A stretch of 27,970 nucleotides of DNA from a virus. Every line of letters starts with the position of its first letter. Position 1 is the stretch's first letter. Location of the stretch: the IMG/VR virus record IMGVR_UViG_3300017779_000111, positions 1 to 27,970 of that record. One strand, written 5' to 3'. The notes under the pieces were generated by a model. That model was not told where the DNA came from and made no database searches. It saw only the letters and a program-made list of their open reading frames with translations. A program made the position numbers and the translations under genes. Below are positions 13,829 to 21,040 of this stretch, in pieces.

Positions 13829-14022
13829 TGTTTGGATTGTGGCAAAAAATTAAAAGCGTTTTTGTAAAAGAAGAAGTAGAGTATGAAACTGTCAGAGCAA
13901 GAACTAAAAAAGGTCGATTTGTAGCTGATGATTTATCAACAAAAGATATTAATGAAGCATTCGTAAAAGTTGCTAAAAAAAAATCTAAAAAGAAAGTTGC
14001 TAAAAAGAAATCTAAAAAATGA
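13828..14022 (+). CDS. Small protein with lysine-rich tail
   Basis: A 64-residue protein; the ATG at 13828 overlaps the nuclease stop (TAATG). The first 45 residues are mixed (FGLWQKIKSVF, RARTKKGRFVADD). The last 18 are almost only Lys, Ala, Ser and Val (KKSKKKVAKKKSKK), like the tail of the protein at 23525-23854. The tail recalls histone H1-type nucleic-acid-binding segments. It overlaps the following gene by four bases. Function unknown. Confidence 0.6.
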   Translation: MFGLWQKIKSVFVKEEVEYETVRARTKKGRFVADDLSTKDINEAFVKVAKKKSKKKVAKKKSKK

Positions 14023-14201
14023 CTGAAGAACAACAATCACTTCATAAAATAGAAATGCATGAAAGAGAATGTGCAATTCGTTATGAATACATTGAAAAAA
14101 GTCTTAATGAGGGCAGAGAGAAGTTTAAAAAATTAGAAATAATGCTATGGGGTTTATATGGAGTCATGGCAGCTAATTTAGGATTTGATAAATTCTTTTA
14201 A
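14019..14201 (+). CDS. Small membrane protein, XhlA-like
   Basis: A 60-residue protein. A charged helical N-terminal part (HKIEMHERECAIRYEYIEKSL) is followed by one membrane segment near residues 43-56 (MLWGLYGVMAANLGF). This layout is that of XhlA-type phage membrane proteins linked to holins. It starts a run of four small membrane proteins ahead of the csg genes and could be part of the lysis or inner-membrane anchoring machinery. It overlaps the lysine-rich gene by four bases. Confidence 0.6.
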   Translation: MTEEQQSLHKIEMHERECAIRYEYIEKSLNEGREKFKKLEIMLWGLYGVMAANLGFDKFF

Positions 14202-14225
14202 AAGATAGTGACATTGGAGTTATAA

Positions 14226-14546
14226 ATGGATAACAACGATGTTGTCAAAAAAAAGATAGAACTAGAAGTAGAGATAGGCTCTACACATATCGAAAGAGGA
14301 ATAAATCCATATCAAAAATGGATTCATCTAGCGAAAGCTATTGATGCATGGCGCATTTTTCCAAGAATGTTCCTCAGCGTTTACATATTCTTACTGTACT
14401 ATTCAGTTATGTGGTTTATGGAATTGTCTGAGCCATCGCTTGAGCAATCAGGTTTGATCTCAATTATTGTAGGAGCTGGAGCTGCTTGGTTTGGTCTGTA
14501 TGCTGGTTCAGCATCATCAAGTAAGAATTTCAAAGGCGAGGAATAG
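14226..14546 (+). CDS. Putative holin, two membrane segments
   Basis: A 106-residue protein preceded by TGGAG eight bases before the ATG. The N-terminal cytoplasmic part ends with YQKWIHLAKAIDAWRIFPR. Two membrane segments follow, about residues 48-65 (LSVYIFLLYYSVMWFM) and 78-95 (GLISIIVGAGAAWFGLYAG), with a short charged end. The layout and the lysis-gene context fit a class II holin. Similar proteins occur in other marine phages next to lysis genes, to my recollection. The next gene starts with the TAGTG overlap. Confidence 0.65.
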   Translation: MDNNDVVKKKIELEVEIGSTHIERGINPYQKWIHLAKAIDAWRIFPRMFLSVYIFLLYYSVMWFMELSEPSLEQSGLISIIVGAGAAWFGLYAGSASSSKNFKGEE

Positions 14547-14842
14547 TGGAGCAAGCTGTTCAGCTTTTATCTGAACTTGGATTGCCTGTAGCTGGCGGTT
14601 TGGTAATGGCTTATTTTATATTTCTTGTAATGAAACAGTTAATGGATGCTTTGGTAGGCGAAATACAAACAGTCCAAGCCATATCTAAAATGCTCATTAC
14701 CAGAGCAGCAACTATGAATAACGATATGATACGCATAGATACTAGCGTTTCTAGTGCATTAGGATTATCACCAGATTTAGATAGAATAGCTAGAGCAGAA
14801 AATTTCGTTGAAGATGGAAAGATTGATGCAAGGCGAGATTAA
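14546..14842 (+). CDS. Small membrane protein A of a tandem pair
   Basis: A 98-residue protein with a GTG start overlapping the upstream TAG. One membrane segment (about residues 12-32, LPVAGGLVMAYFIFLVM) is followed by a soluble helix with TAQ-rich heptads. The layout (short N-terminal helix, GLPVAGG-type membrane entry, then a coiled coil) is shared with the next gene, so the two look like a duplicated pair. YvrJ-like or holin-accessory membrane proteins have the same plan. Role: lysis or envelope anchoring, inferred from context. Confidence 0.6.
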   Translation: MEQAVQLLSELGLPVAGGLVMAYFIFLVMKQLMDALVGEIQTVQAISKMLITRAATMNNDMIRIDTSVSSALGLSPDLDRIARAENFVEDGKIDARRD

Positions 14843-15096
14843 TGGATATTGCAAAGATAGTGGCAGAGTTTGGGTTTCCAATTACGATGGTCCTTGGTCT
14901 TGGGTATTTCGTATTTTTTGTATGGCAAACTATTACAAATAAAATTGATCCAGCGGTACAAGAAATGAAGGTAACTATCATTAGATTGACAGATCAGCTC
15001 AGATTGCTGGACCAAGACATGATCCGCTTACAGCAGAAAACGAATACTGTGCTAGAATTAAAAGAAGAAAATAAGTTGAAGGATGATGAAAAGTAG
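14842..15096 (+). CDS. Small membrane protein B of a tandem pair
   Basis: An 84-residue protein that starts in a TAATG overlap. Membrane segment at about residues 11-29 (FPITMVLGLGYFVFFVW), then a coiled-coil tail (VQEMKVTIIRLTDQLRLLDQ). It shares its plan and several positions (EFGFPxxx, YFxFxV, DMIR) with the preceding protein. Holin-like or anti-holin-like function is possible. Its end overlaps the start of the CsgF gene by 14 bases, which links the membrane cluster to the curli genes. Confidence 0.6.
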   Translation: MDIAKIVAEFGFPITMVLGLGYFVFFVWQTITNKIDPAVQEMKVTIIRLTDQLRLLDQDMIRLQQKTNTVLELKEENKLKDDEK

Positions 15097-15559
15097 TTTT
15101 TCGTGGTTTTTAGTAATATATGTATATATAGCATTGTTTTCAGTGTTATTGACTTCTTATGGCTATGCAGACGAAATAATGTTCAAGTTCAAAAGTCCAG
15201 CATTTTCTGGTATCAACACCTCAAGTCATTATCTTACAGTAGATTCGCAAGAAGCTAGTCGAAAACAAGCTGTCAAGGATGAAATTAAAGCCTATCAAGA
15301 TGAATTAGCCAGAGATGCACAAAATACCACTCTTGCTAGGTTCATCAGGAACCTAGAATCGAGAGTCTATGCACAGCTATCAAGACAAATGGTTGAGCAG
15401 CTCTTTGGCGAGACACCTCAGAAATCTGGTAAATTAGAGCTTGAGGGAAACATAATAGAATATACTGTGGAGAATGATGAATTTATTACGCTCACTATTA
15501 CAGATGAACTGGGTGGACAGACGTCTATTACTGTTCCTATTGGTAGTTTTACTTTCTAG
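15083..15559 (+). CDS. csgF: CsgF-like curli assembly factor
   Basis: A 158-residue secreted protein. The signal peptide spans residues 1-29 (hydrophobic core LVIYVYIALFSVLL, cleavage near YGYA). The mature start EIMFKFKSPAFSGIN corresponds to the CsgF segment with NPAFGG that inserts into the CsgG pore. Later it has QLSRQMVEQLFGE and ends TDELGGQTSITVPIGSF, like the C-terminus of CsgF. In curli systems CsgF forms the outer constriction of the CsgG channel and couples secretion to nucleation. It overlaps csgG by 86 bases (56 if the later start is used). csgE is not seen. Two ATGs lie at 15083 and 15086. Confidence 0.85.
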   Translation: MMKSSFSWFLVIYVYIALFSVLLTSYGYADEIMFKFKSPAFSGINTSSHYLTVDSQEASRKQAVKDEIKAYQDELARDAQNTTLARFIRNLESRVYAQLSRQMVEQLFGETPQKSGKLELEGNIIEYTVENDEFITLTITDELGGQTSITVPIGSFTF

Positions 15560-16325
15560 CTGTGCTTCCCACAACATGTTGGAAGGTAGCGGTATTCCTA
15601 GTATCGTTATTAAAAGTTCTTCTATATTAGATCTACAATCAGAAGAATTAAAAAATGTTGGTGTACCTACAAGAAAACCAGTTGTAGCCATATATCCGAA
15701 TTCTTTTGCAGATCACACAGGTCAGCGCAAAAGTAATGGACAGTTTGCATTATTTTCAACTGCTATTACCCAAGCACCAGAAGCGTTTCTTATTAGAGCA
15801 TTAAAACACAGTGGCAATGGTAAATTCTGGCGAGTTGTTGAAAGAGTAGGCTTAGATTCGCTTACTAAAGAAAGGCAGATAATTAGATCTACTAGGGTAG
15901 ATTTTGAAGATCAAAGCGAAGTTAAACCTTTACTGTTCGCTGGACTTTTGCTTCAAGGGGGTGTATTGAGTTATGATCAAAATGTACTTAGTGGTGGCAG
16001 CGGAGCAAGATACCTCGGTATTGGTAGCTCTAAACAGTACAGAGAAGATTTAATGACAGTTAGTTTAAGGCTTGTTTCAGTCAGTACAGGAGAGATATTA
16101 ATAGAAACTTCTGCGCAAAAAAGCCTACTTAGTGTTGGATTATCACAAGATATTTTTCGATTTCTAGATGAAGGACAAAGGTTGGTAGAGGTGGAAGGTG
16201 GTAGAGCGCAAAATGAATCAACTAGCATTGTATTACAATCAGTAGTTGAAAGAGCTGTACTAGAAATAATAAAGATAGGCGAGACAAAAGGGTACTGGGA
16301 GATTAGAGATGAAGAAGTTAATTAG
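15474..16325 (+). CDS. csgG: CsgG-like outer-membrane curli secretion channel lipoprotein
   Basis: A 283-residue lipoprotein. The signal ends in the lipobox LLSSC (Cys30 from this start). Characteristic CsgG motifs follow: FADHTGQ near 78-84, ERQIIRS (133-139), a membrane hairpin region with GGSGARYLGIG (174-184), VSVSTGEIL (201-209), and FRFLDEGQRLVE-like ending. The length is close to that of E. coli CsgG (277). CsgG forms a nonameric pore in the outer membrane through which curlin subunits pass. GGAG before the ATG at 15477 supports a start there or at 15474; 15504 also gives a good lipoprotein signal. It overlaps csgF and, by 17 bases, the curlin gene. Confidence 0.9.
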   Translation: MMNLLRSLLQMNWVDRRLLLFLLVVLLSSCASHNMLEGSGIPSIVIKSSSILDLQSEELKNVGVPTRKPVVAIYPNSFADHTGQRKSNGQFALFSTAITQAPEAFLIRALKHSGNGKFWRVVERVGLDSLTKERQIIRSTRVDFEDQSEVKPLLFAGLLLQGGVLSYDQNVLSGGSGARYLGIGSSKQYREDLMTVSLRLVSVSTGEILIETSAQKSLLSVGLSQDIFRFLDEGQRLVEVEGGRAQNESTSIVLQSVVERAVLEIIKIGETKGYWEIRDEEVN

Positions 16326-17013
16326 TTTATTATTAGTTTGCTGTATTGCAATAGCAGATGATAACGAAATTTATGTGGATCAAGCTGGAACATCCTCATC
16401 AATTGATTTGGAGCAATTAGGTTCTGGAAACATTATAGGTGGATTATTATCTGCACATGGATCTATGACACCATTTGATCTCGATGGCAATTCGATGACA
16501 TTAGATGTAAATTTAATTGGTAACAATAACAAGATGTTAGGCGACATAAACTCAGATACATTCACAGGTCTGTTTGACTTCGATGGTGATACCAACTCAT
16601 ATACCATTCAAGTAGATCCTACAAACACCTATTCAGCCGATAACGCAAACGTGAATGTGAACGTGGATGGATCAACAAATGCCATGACATTAGATTTAGC
16701 TACTTCTTCCTTGGCTTCTGGTGCAGATGTAGACACAATAGTTCAAGGAAATAGTAATACAGTGAATATTGACTTAGATGTAGATTCAGCAGTAAATTAT
16801 ATGGATATAGACGGAGACAGTAATACAGTAAACTACGATGGGAACGGCTATGCTGGAGCATATTTCAAACTCGAACATGATGGCTCATCGAGAGCCTTTG
16901 AAGTTGATCAACAATCTACTTTGGATAATGATTGGCTGCGTGTTATTTCAAACGGAAGCAACGGCACAGTTTGCATCAACCAGTCGGACCAAGGAACCTC
17001 AACCTCTTGCTAA
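16309..17013 (+). CDS. Curlin-like secreted repeat protein (CsgA/CsgB-type)
   Basis: A 234-residue protein with a signal peptide (MKKLISLLLVCCIAIA). The mature part starts EIYVDQAGTSSSIDLEQLGSGN, a curlin repeat pattern (I-x-V-x-Q-x-G, then I-x-L-x-Q-x-G-x-N). It continues with Asn/Asp/Gly-rich strands (MTLDVNLIGNNNKM, VQGNSNTVNIDLD, IDGDSNTVNYDG). The C-terminus (NGTVCINQSDQGTSTSC) has two cysteines. This fits an extracellular fibre-forming substrate of the CsgG/CsgF channel encoded just upstream. The repeats are more Asp-rich and less regular than in E. coli CsgA. Its last 137 bases also encode the signal peptide of the FecR-domain protein in another frame. Confidence 0.7.
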   Translation: MKKLISLLLVCCIAIADDNEIYVDQAGTSSSIDLEQLGSGNIIGGLLSAHGSMTPFDLDGNSMTLDVNLIGNNNKMLGDINSDTFTGLFDFDGDTNSYTIQVDPTNTYSADNANVNVNVDGSTNAMTLDLATSSLASGADVDTIVQGNSNTVNIDLDVDSAVNYMDIDGDSNTVNYDGNGYAGAYFKLEHDGSSRAFEVDQQSTLDNDWLRVISNGSNGTVCINQSDQGTSTSC

Positions 17014-18043
17014 AGATATTGGCTCAATCTCTGAGCTAAATGGTGTAACCAGAGTTGTTCGAGAGAAACCTTTAAAAAGTGAGGTAGGCTTCTCACTAGA
17101 TTCTATGGATAAGCTGGAAACAGCTGCTGGTCGCATGGGTGTTACTTTTCGTGATGAAACAACTATTAGGTTGACCGAGAATAGCACTGTGATTGTTGAC
17201 TCCTTTATATTTGATCCAAATCCATCTAACTCCAGTATGGCTTTAAACTTTGTAAAAGGAACCGGTAGGTTTATCAGTTCAAAGTCAAAAAGAATAAAAA
17301 AAGAAAACATTAAGATACGAGCTGGCAATAGTGCAGTTGTAGGGATTAGGGGCACGGATCTCACGCTAACAGTAAAAGATACTGGGGAGGTTCTCGTTAT
17401 TCTGCTGCCTAATGAATTTGGAGAAAGTTCAGGTGAGATAGTCGTTACAACTGCTTTGGGAAGTGTGGTTTTGAATAAACCATATCAGGCTACAACTGTG
17501 TATAACTTGGAATCAGTGCCATCAAATCCAGTAATACTAGATCTTACTTTAGATCAAATAGATAACTATTTAATTGTTTCTCCACCAGAAGAAAAACGAC
17601 TAGAGACAAATGAATCAAGCGCAACTGCATCATCATCTATATTGGACACAGATTTTCTCGAATTTGACGATTTAGATGCTGATGTGCTAGATGCAGAATC
17701 AGAGCTAGAATACACAGAGCTTGATATAGATTACCTCGCAACTAATTTTTTGGAAGATTTGCTTGATGTGATACAAGAGGTAGATGAATTGAGCAAAGCA
17801 TCAGGAGCATTGGCAAAACAAGGCTTGGAAGGTACAAGTATTGGTTATGATTCTGACACACAAATATCCAGTTTTGTGACTGATTCAGAAGTAAAATTAA
17901 TACGCGAAGTAGAAGGTAAATTACAAATACAGGTTTCTAAAGACAGCAGTACAGCAATTAGCATAGATCAAGAAGGAAAAGTAAATCAAGTCAGAGTGAA
18001 TGGTGGCACTCAATCTAATATAAATATAAAACAAGGAAGTTAA
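16877..18043 (+). CDS. Secreted FecR-domain protein with curlin-like C-terminus
   Basis: A 388-residue protein. The ATG at 16877 (or 16880) starts a signal peptide (KLINNLLWIMIGCVLF, cleavage near ATA-Q). A FecR domain covers residues 52-175: ELNGVTRVV, DKLETAAGRMGV, DETTIRLTENS and AVVGIRGTDL. A long acidic linker follows (DTDFLEFDDLDADVLDAE). The last 29 residues (SIDQEGKVNQV, then NINIKQGS) repeat the curlin Q-x-G-x-x-N pattern. No start codon in this frame exists between 17013 and the FecR domain, so it must begin inside the curlin-like gene. It is likely exported and could anchor or nucleate the curlin-like protein at the surface; that is inference. Confidence 0.75.
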   Translation: MMAHREPLKLINNLLWIMIGCVLFQTEATAQFASTSRTKEPQPLAKDIGSISELNGVTRVVREKPLKSEVGFSLDSMDKLETAAGRMGVTFRDETTIRLTENSTVIVDSFIFDPNPSNSSMALNFVKGTGRFISSKSKRIKKENIKIRAGNSAVVGIRGTDLTLTVKDTGEVLVILLPNEFGESSGEIVVTTALGSVVLNKPYQATTVYNLESVPSNPVILDLTLDQIDNYLIVSPPEEKRLETNESSATASSSILDTDFLEFDDLDADVLDAESELEYTELDIDYLATNFLEDLLDVIQEVDELSKASGALAKQGLEGTSIGYDSDTQISSFVTDSEVKLIREVEGKLQIQVSKDSSTAISIDQEGKVNQVRVNGGTQSNINIKQGS

Positions 18044-18105
18044 TGTTGTTAAAATTTATACAAATATGCTAAAGTCACCATTCTGATAATTAAACAGGCG
18101 AAAAG

Positions 18106-18510
18106 ATGAGCAAAATATTAATTGGTGTTATTCTTGTGATGTCGTTTGGTGGTTATCTGTTGTGGAATCAGAATGCAGAATTAAAAGCTCTTAACTATGC
18201 ATACGAAATTAGAGATAAAGAACAACAGGAAACCATAACTCAATTACAATCTGATTTCAGTGAACAAACAGAAGGTTTACTAGAAATACAAGCAAAGAGT
18301 AATGAAATACAAAAAGAAATGAATAATTACTTAGATGTATTTAGAAGGCATAGTTTGACTAAATTGGCATCAGCAAAGCCAAATCTTATTGAAACAAGAG
18401 CTAATAAAGGAACTAAGAATGTATTTAACAGCATTGAAGAAGATTCTAGGGTACTCGATAATCTTGACGATGGTTTGCAGTTGCAGTCTGTATCAAAGAC
18501 TGATCCCTGA
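18106..18510 (+). CDS. Putative i-spanin (Rz-like)
   Basis: A 134-residue protein with an N-terminal membrane anchor (KILIGVILVMSFGGYLLW) and a long periplasmic coiled coil rich in Gln and Glu (about residues 24-85). This is the layout of inner-membrane spanins. The next gene, a lipoprotein, starts inside it in another frame, the classical nested Rz/Rz1 arrangement. An AGGCGAAAAG site precedes the ATG. It acts in the last stage of lysis by joining inner and outer membranes. No sequence match to lambda Rz can be claimed. Confidence 0.7.
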   Translation: MSKILIGVILVMSFGGYLLWNQNAELKALNYAYEIRDKEQQETITQLQSDFSEQTEGLLEIQAKSNEIQKEMNNYLDVFRRHSLTKLASAKPNLIETRANKGTKNVFNSIEEDSRVLDNLDDGLQLQSVSKTDP

Positions 18511-18814
18511 GCCTAAGCCACCTGAAGTACAAATAATAACAAAACCAGTAGAAAAAACTATTGTACAGCCTATCATGCCTAGAGAAATTGATCTCAAGGA
18601 GCCTTATTGGTTTGTTGTAAGTAAATCTAATATTGATGAATTTATAGCCAGAGTTGAAAAAGAGCAAGGGCAATTGGTATTTTTCGCAATGAGTGTGCCT
18701 GATTACGAGCTTATGGCTTATAACATGCAAGAATTAAAAAGATACATTAACGAAATGCAAGAAATAATTGTTTATTATAGAAAAGTGACTAAAGGAGAAA
18801 ACGATGAAGATTAG
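18419..18814 (+). CDS. Putative o-spanin lipoprotein (Rz1-like)
   Basis: A 131-residue protein. The ATG at 18419 follows AAAGGA and is preferred to an in-frame TTG at 18389. The signal (LKKILGYSIILTMVCSC) ends in cysteines that can serve as a lipobox. A proline-rich part follows (IPEPKPPEVQ, IVQPIMPRE), typical of Rz1. Unusually, a helical segment of about 70 residues continues to the C-terminus, so it is longer than most o-spanins. Its first 92 bases overlap the i-spanin gene. Its end overlaps the endolysin start by 11 bases. Confidence 0.65.
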   Translation: MYLTALKKILGYSIILTMVCSCSLYQRLIPEPKPPEVQIITKPVEKTIVQPIMPREIDLKEPYWFVVSKSNIDEFIARVEKEQGQLVFFAMSVPDYELMAYNMQELKRYINEMQEIIVYYRKVTKGENDED

Positions 18815-19247
18815 TCAAGAAGGTATTGCCTTGATTAAAAAGTTCGAGGGGTGCAAGCTAGAAACCTATCGATGTAGCGCAGATGTACCTACAATTGGTT
18901 ATGGGCATACTAGAACTGTTGAAGAAAACATGAGCATTACAAAAGATACAGCTGAAGCGTTACTTGTTGAAGATCTCGAAGAATTTGAAGGGTATGTAAA
19001 TGATTTAGTGACAGTTGATCTTGATGAGAACCAATTTTCAAGTTTAGTTAGTTGGACTTTCAATTTAGGACCTAGCAACCTCAGAAGCAGTACGCTGCTC
19101 AAGTTGCTCAACAAAGAAAAATACGATGAAATACCAGCTCAAATCAAGCGTTGGAACAAAAGTGCTGGTGTCGTTTCTGATGGTTTGATCAGAAGGCGAT
19201 TGGCAGAAAGTTTATTATTCCAAGGAAAAGAATGGCATGATGTGTGA
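18804..19247 (+). CDS. Endolysin, GH24 (T4-type) lysozyme
   Basis: A 147-residue muramidase. The catalytic set E-x8-C-x5-T is present: E15 in KKFEG, C24 and T30, followed by IGYGHT. The second half has the conserved FSSLVSWTFNLGPSNLRSSTLLK and GLIRRRLAE motifs. No signal peptide or SAR segment is seen, so release through a holin (see 14226-14546) is expected. An AAAGGAGAAAACG site precedes the ATG. It cuts the glycan strands of peptidoglycan. It is the last gene before the hairpin at 19292-19341. Confidence 0.9.
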   Translation: MKISQEGIALIKKFEGCKLETYRCSADVPTIGYGHTRTVEENMSITKDTAEALLVEDLEEFEGYVNDLVTVDLDENQFSSLVSWTFNLGPSNLRSSTLLKLLNKEKYDEIPAQIKRWNKSAGVVSDGLIRRRLAESLLFQGKEWHDV

Positions 19248-19291
19248 TATATCAATTATACTAACTCTAGGCAGTTCTCCATTACTGCTGA

Positions 19292-19341
19292 GGAGATGGT
19301 AGTACCATATTGTCACTATCTAGCTACCATCTCCGATTTTT
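19292..19341 (+). terminator. Hairpin with T-run between lysis genes and terL
   Basis: GGAGATGGTAG (19292-19302) pairs perfectly with CTACCATCTCC (19324-19334) over 11 base pairs, with a 21-base loop, followed by GATTTTT directly before the terL ATG at 19342. It looks like a terminator with a large loop. Since terL has no ribosome-binding site of its own, the hairpin may instead control terL translation. Confidence 0.6.
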
Positions 19342-20829
19342 ATGAATGAGCTATCCTTAAAAGACTTCGATATACTTTCTCAAGCAGAAAAGGATGAAGC
19401 AGTATCTCTTTTAAATAGATATGAACAACTAGAAAGCCAAAAATCTTGTCACAAAGATTTTCTATCATTCGTTAAATATATGTGGGGTGATGCTTTTATA
19501 TCTGGCAGACATCACAAAATTATCTCAAAAAAATTTAACAAAATAGCTCAAGGCAAGTTAAAAAGATTAATTGTATGTTTACCACCCAGACATTCTAAAT
19601 CTGAGTTTGCAAGTACATATTTACCAGCTTGGATGATGGGTTTGAATGGTGCATTAAAAATAATTCAGTGTACTCACACAGCAGAATTAGCAGTGAGATT
19701 TGGAAGAAAGGTTAGAAACTTAATAGATAGTGATGATTTTAAAACAATTTTTCCCAACCTAAGATTACAAGCAGATAACAAAAGTGCTGGTCGTTGGACT
19801 ACAAACCAAGAGGGTGAATCTTTCTATGCTGGTGTAGGTGGTGCAATTACAGGTCGTGGTGCAGATCTACTAATTATTGATGATCCACATTCAGAGCAAG
19901 ATGCTTTGAGTCCAAAAGCAATGGATAGTGCATATGAATGGTACACATCAGGTCCTCGTCAGCGATTACAGCCCGGTGGAACTATTATTATAGTAATGAC
20001 AAGATGGAGCACTAAAGATCTTGTTGGCAGACTTTTGAAAAAACAAGGTGATGATCATGCAGATCAATGGGAAATAGTTGAGTTTCCAGCAATTATGCCA
20101 GAAAGTGATAAGCCTTTGTGGGGTGAGTTTTGGAAGAAAGAAGAATTATTGAGTGTAAAAGCATCGTTACCAGTAGCTAAATGGAATGCTCAGTGGATGC
20201 AAAATCCTACAGCTGAAGAAGGATCTATAATAAAAAGAGAGTGGTGGAAAGAGTGGCATGAAGATGCACCACCAGCTTATGAGTATGTAATACAAAGTTA
20301 CGATACAGCGTTTAGTAAAAAAGAAAGTGCTGATTATTCAGCAATCACTACATGGGCGATTTTCGAGCATGAGGATGATGGACAGCCTAATATAATACTT
20401 TTAGATGCTAAAAGAGTCAGAGTTGATTTTCCTGAGTTGAAAAGGTTAGCATGGGATGAATACAAATATTGGGAACCAGATTGTATTTTGATAGAAGCAA
20501 AAGCAACAGGCACACCTTTGACACAAGAATTGAGAAGAATGGGAATTCCTGTTACTGCTTATTCACCATCAAGAGGGCAAGATAAAGTTGCCAGAATGAA
20601 CAGTGTAGCTCCAATATTCGAGTCAGGAATGGTGTGGATGCCTGATGAAACTTTTGCAGATGAAGTGCGTGAAGAATGCGCTAGTTTTCCTTATGGAGAC
20701 TATGATGACTATGTAGATAGCATGACGATGGCTCTTATGAGATTTAGGCAAGGTGGCTTTCTTTCTTTGAATGAAGATTACAAAGATGAAGTTAAATTGT
20801 TAAAAAAGAACAGAACAGTATATTATTAA
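19342..20829 (+). CDS. terL: Terminase large subunit
   Basis: A 495-residue packaging motor and nuclease. The N-terminal ATPase part has a deviant Walker A PPRHSKSE (81-88), Walker B LLIIDDP (176-182) and a coupling motif VMTRW (218-222). The C-terminal RNase H-like nuclease begins SYDTAFSKKESADYSA (D321), with further acidic residues in LIEAKATG and DYVDSMTMAL. The size and motif order are standard. No small terminase gene is adjacent. No Shine-Dalgarno sequence lies before the ATG, where a hairpin ends. Its product docks on the portal, encoded two genes downstream. Confidence 0.95.
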   Translation: MNELSLKDFDILSQAEKDEAVSLLNRYEQLESQKSCHKDFLSFVKYMWGDAFISGRHHKIISKKFNKIAQGKLKRLIVCLPPRHSKSEFASTYLPAWMMGLNGALKIIQCTHTAELAVRFGRKVRNLIDSDDFKTIFPNLRLQADNKSAGRWTTNQEGESFYAGVGGAITGRGADLLIIDDPHSEQDALSPKAMDSAYEWYTSGPRQRLQPGGTIIIVMTRWSTKDLVGRLLKKQGDDHADQWEIVEFPAIMPESDKPLWGEFWKKEELLSVKASLPVAKWNAQWMQNPTAEEGSIIKREWWKEWHEDAPPAYEYVIQSYDTAFSKKESADYSAITTWAIFEHEDDGQPNIILLDAKRVRVDFPELKRLAWDEYKYWEPDCILIEAKATGTPLTQELRRMGIPVTAYSPSRGQDKVARMNSVAPIFESGMVWMPDETFADEVREECASFPYGDYDDYVDSMTMALMRFRQGGFLSLNEDYKDEVKLLKKNRTVYY

Positions 20830-20833
20830 TGTA

Positions 20834-21031
20834 ATGAAGATTTGGCTAACATCATATATACACGATGGCGAATTACATGCTGGACCAAATATTGTTGCAA
20901 TAGATAGAAAAAAAGCAAAATTGATTTGCACAATGGCTGGATTAGTTTTAGTTGGTGAATTAGAAATGATAATTGATAGTGAAATGAGTCTCGATGAATT
21001 TGAAATTGATCAAGACACAGTAATACATTAG
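20834..21031 (+). CDS. Small hypothetical protein between terL and portal
   Basis: A 65-residue acidic protein that starts four bases after the terL stop. It has a beta-rich beginning (MKIWLTSYIHDGE) and an acidic C-terminus. The protein may be a short head-module accessory; it is flanked closely by terL and the portal gene. No motif recognised. Confidence 0.6.
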   Translation: MKIWLTSYIHDGELHAGPNIVAIDRKKAKLICTMAGLVLVGELEMIIDSEMSLDEFEIDQDTVIH

Positions 21032-21040
21032 GGAAATATT

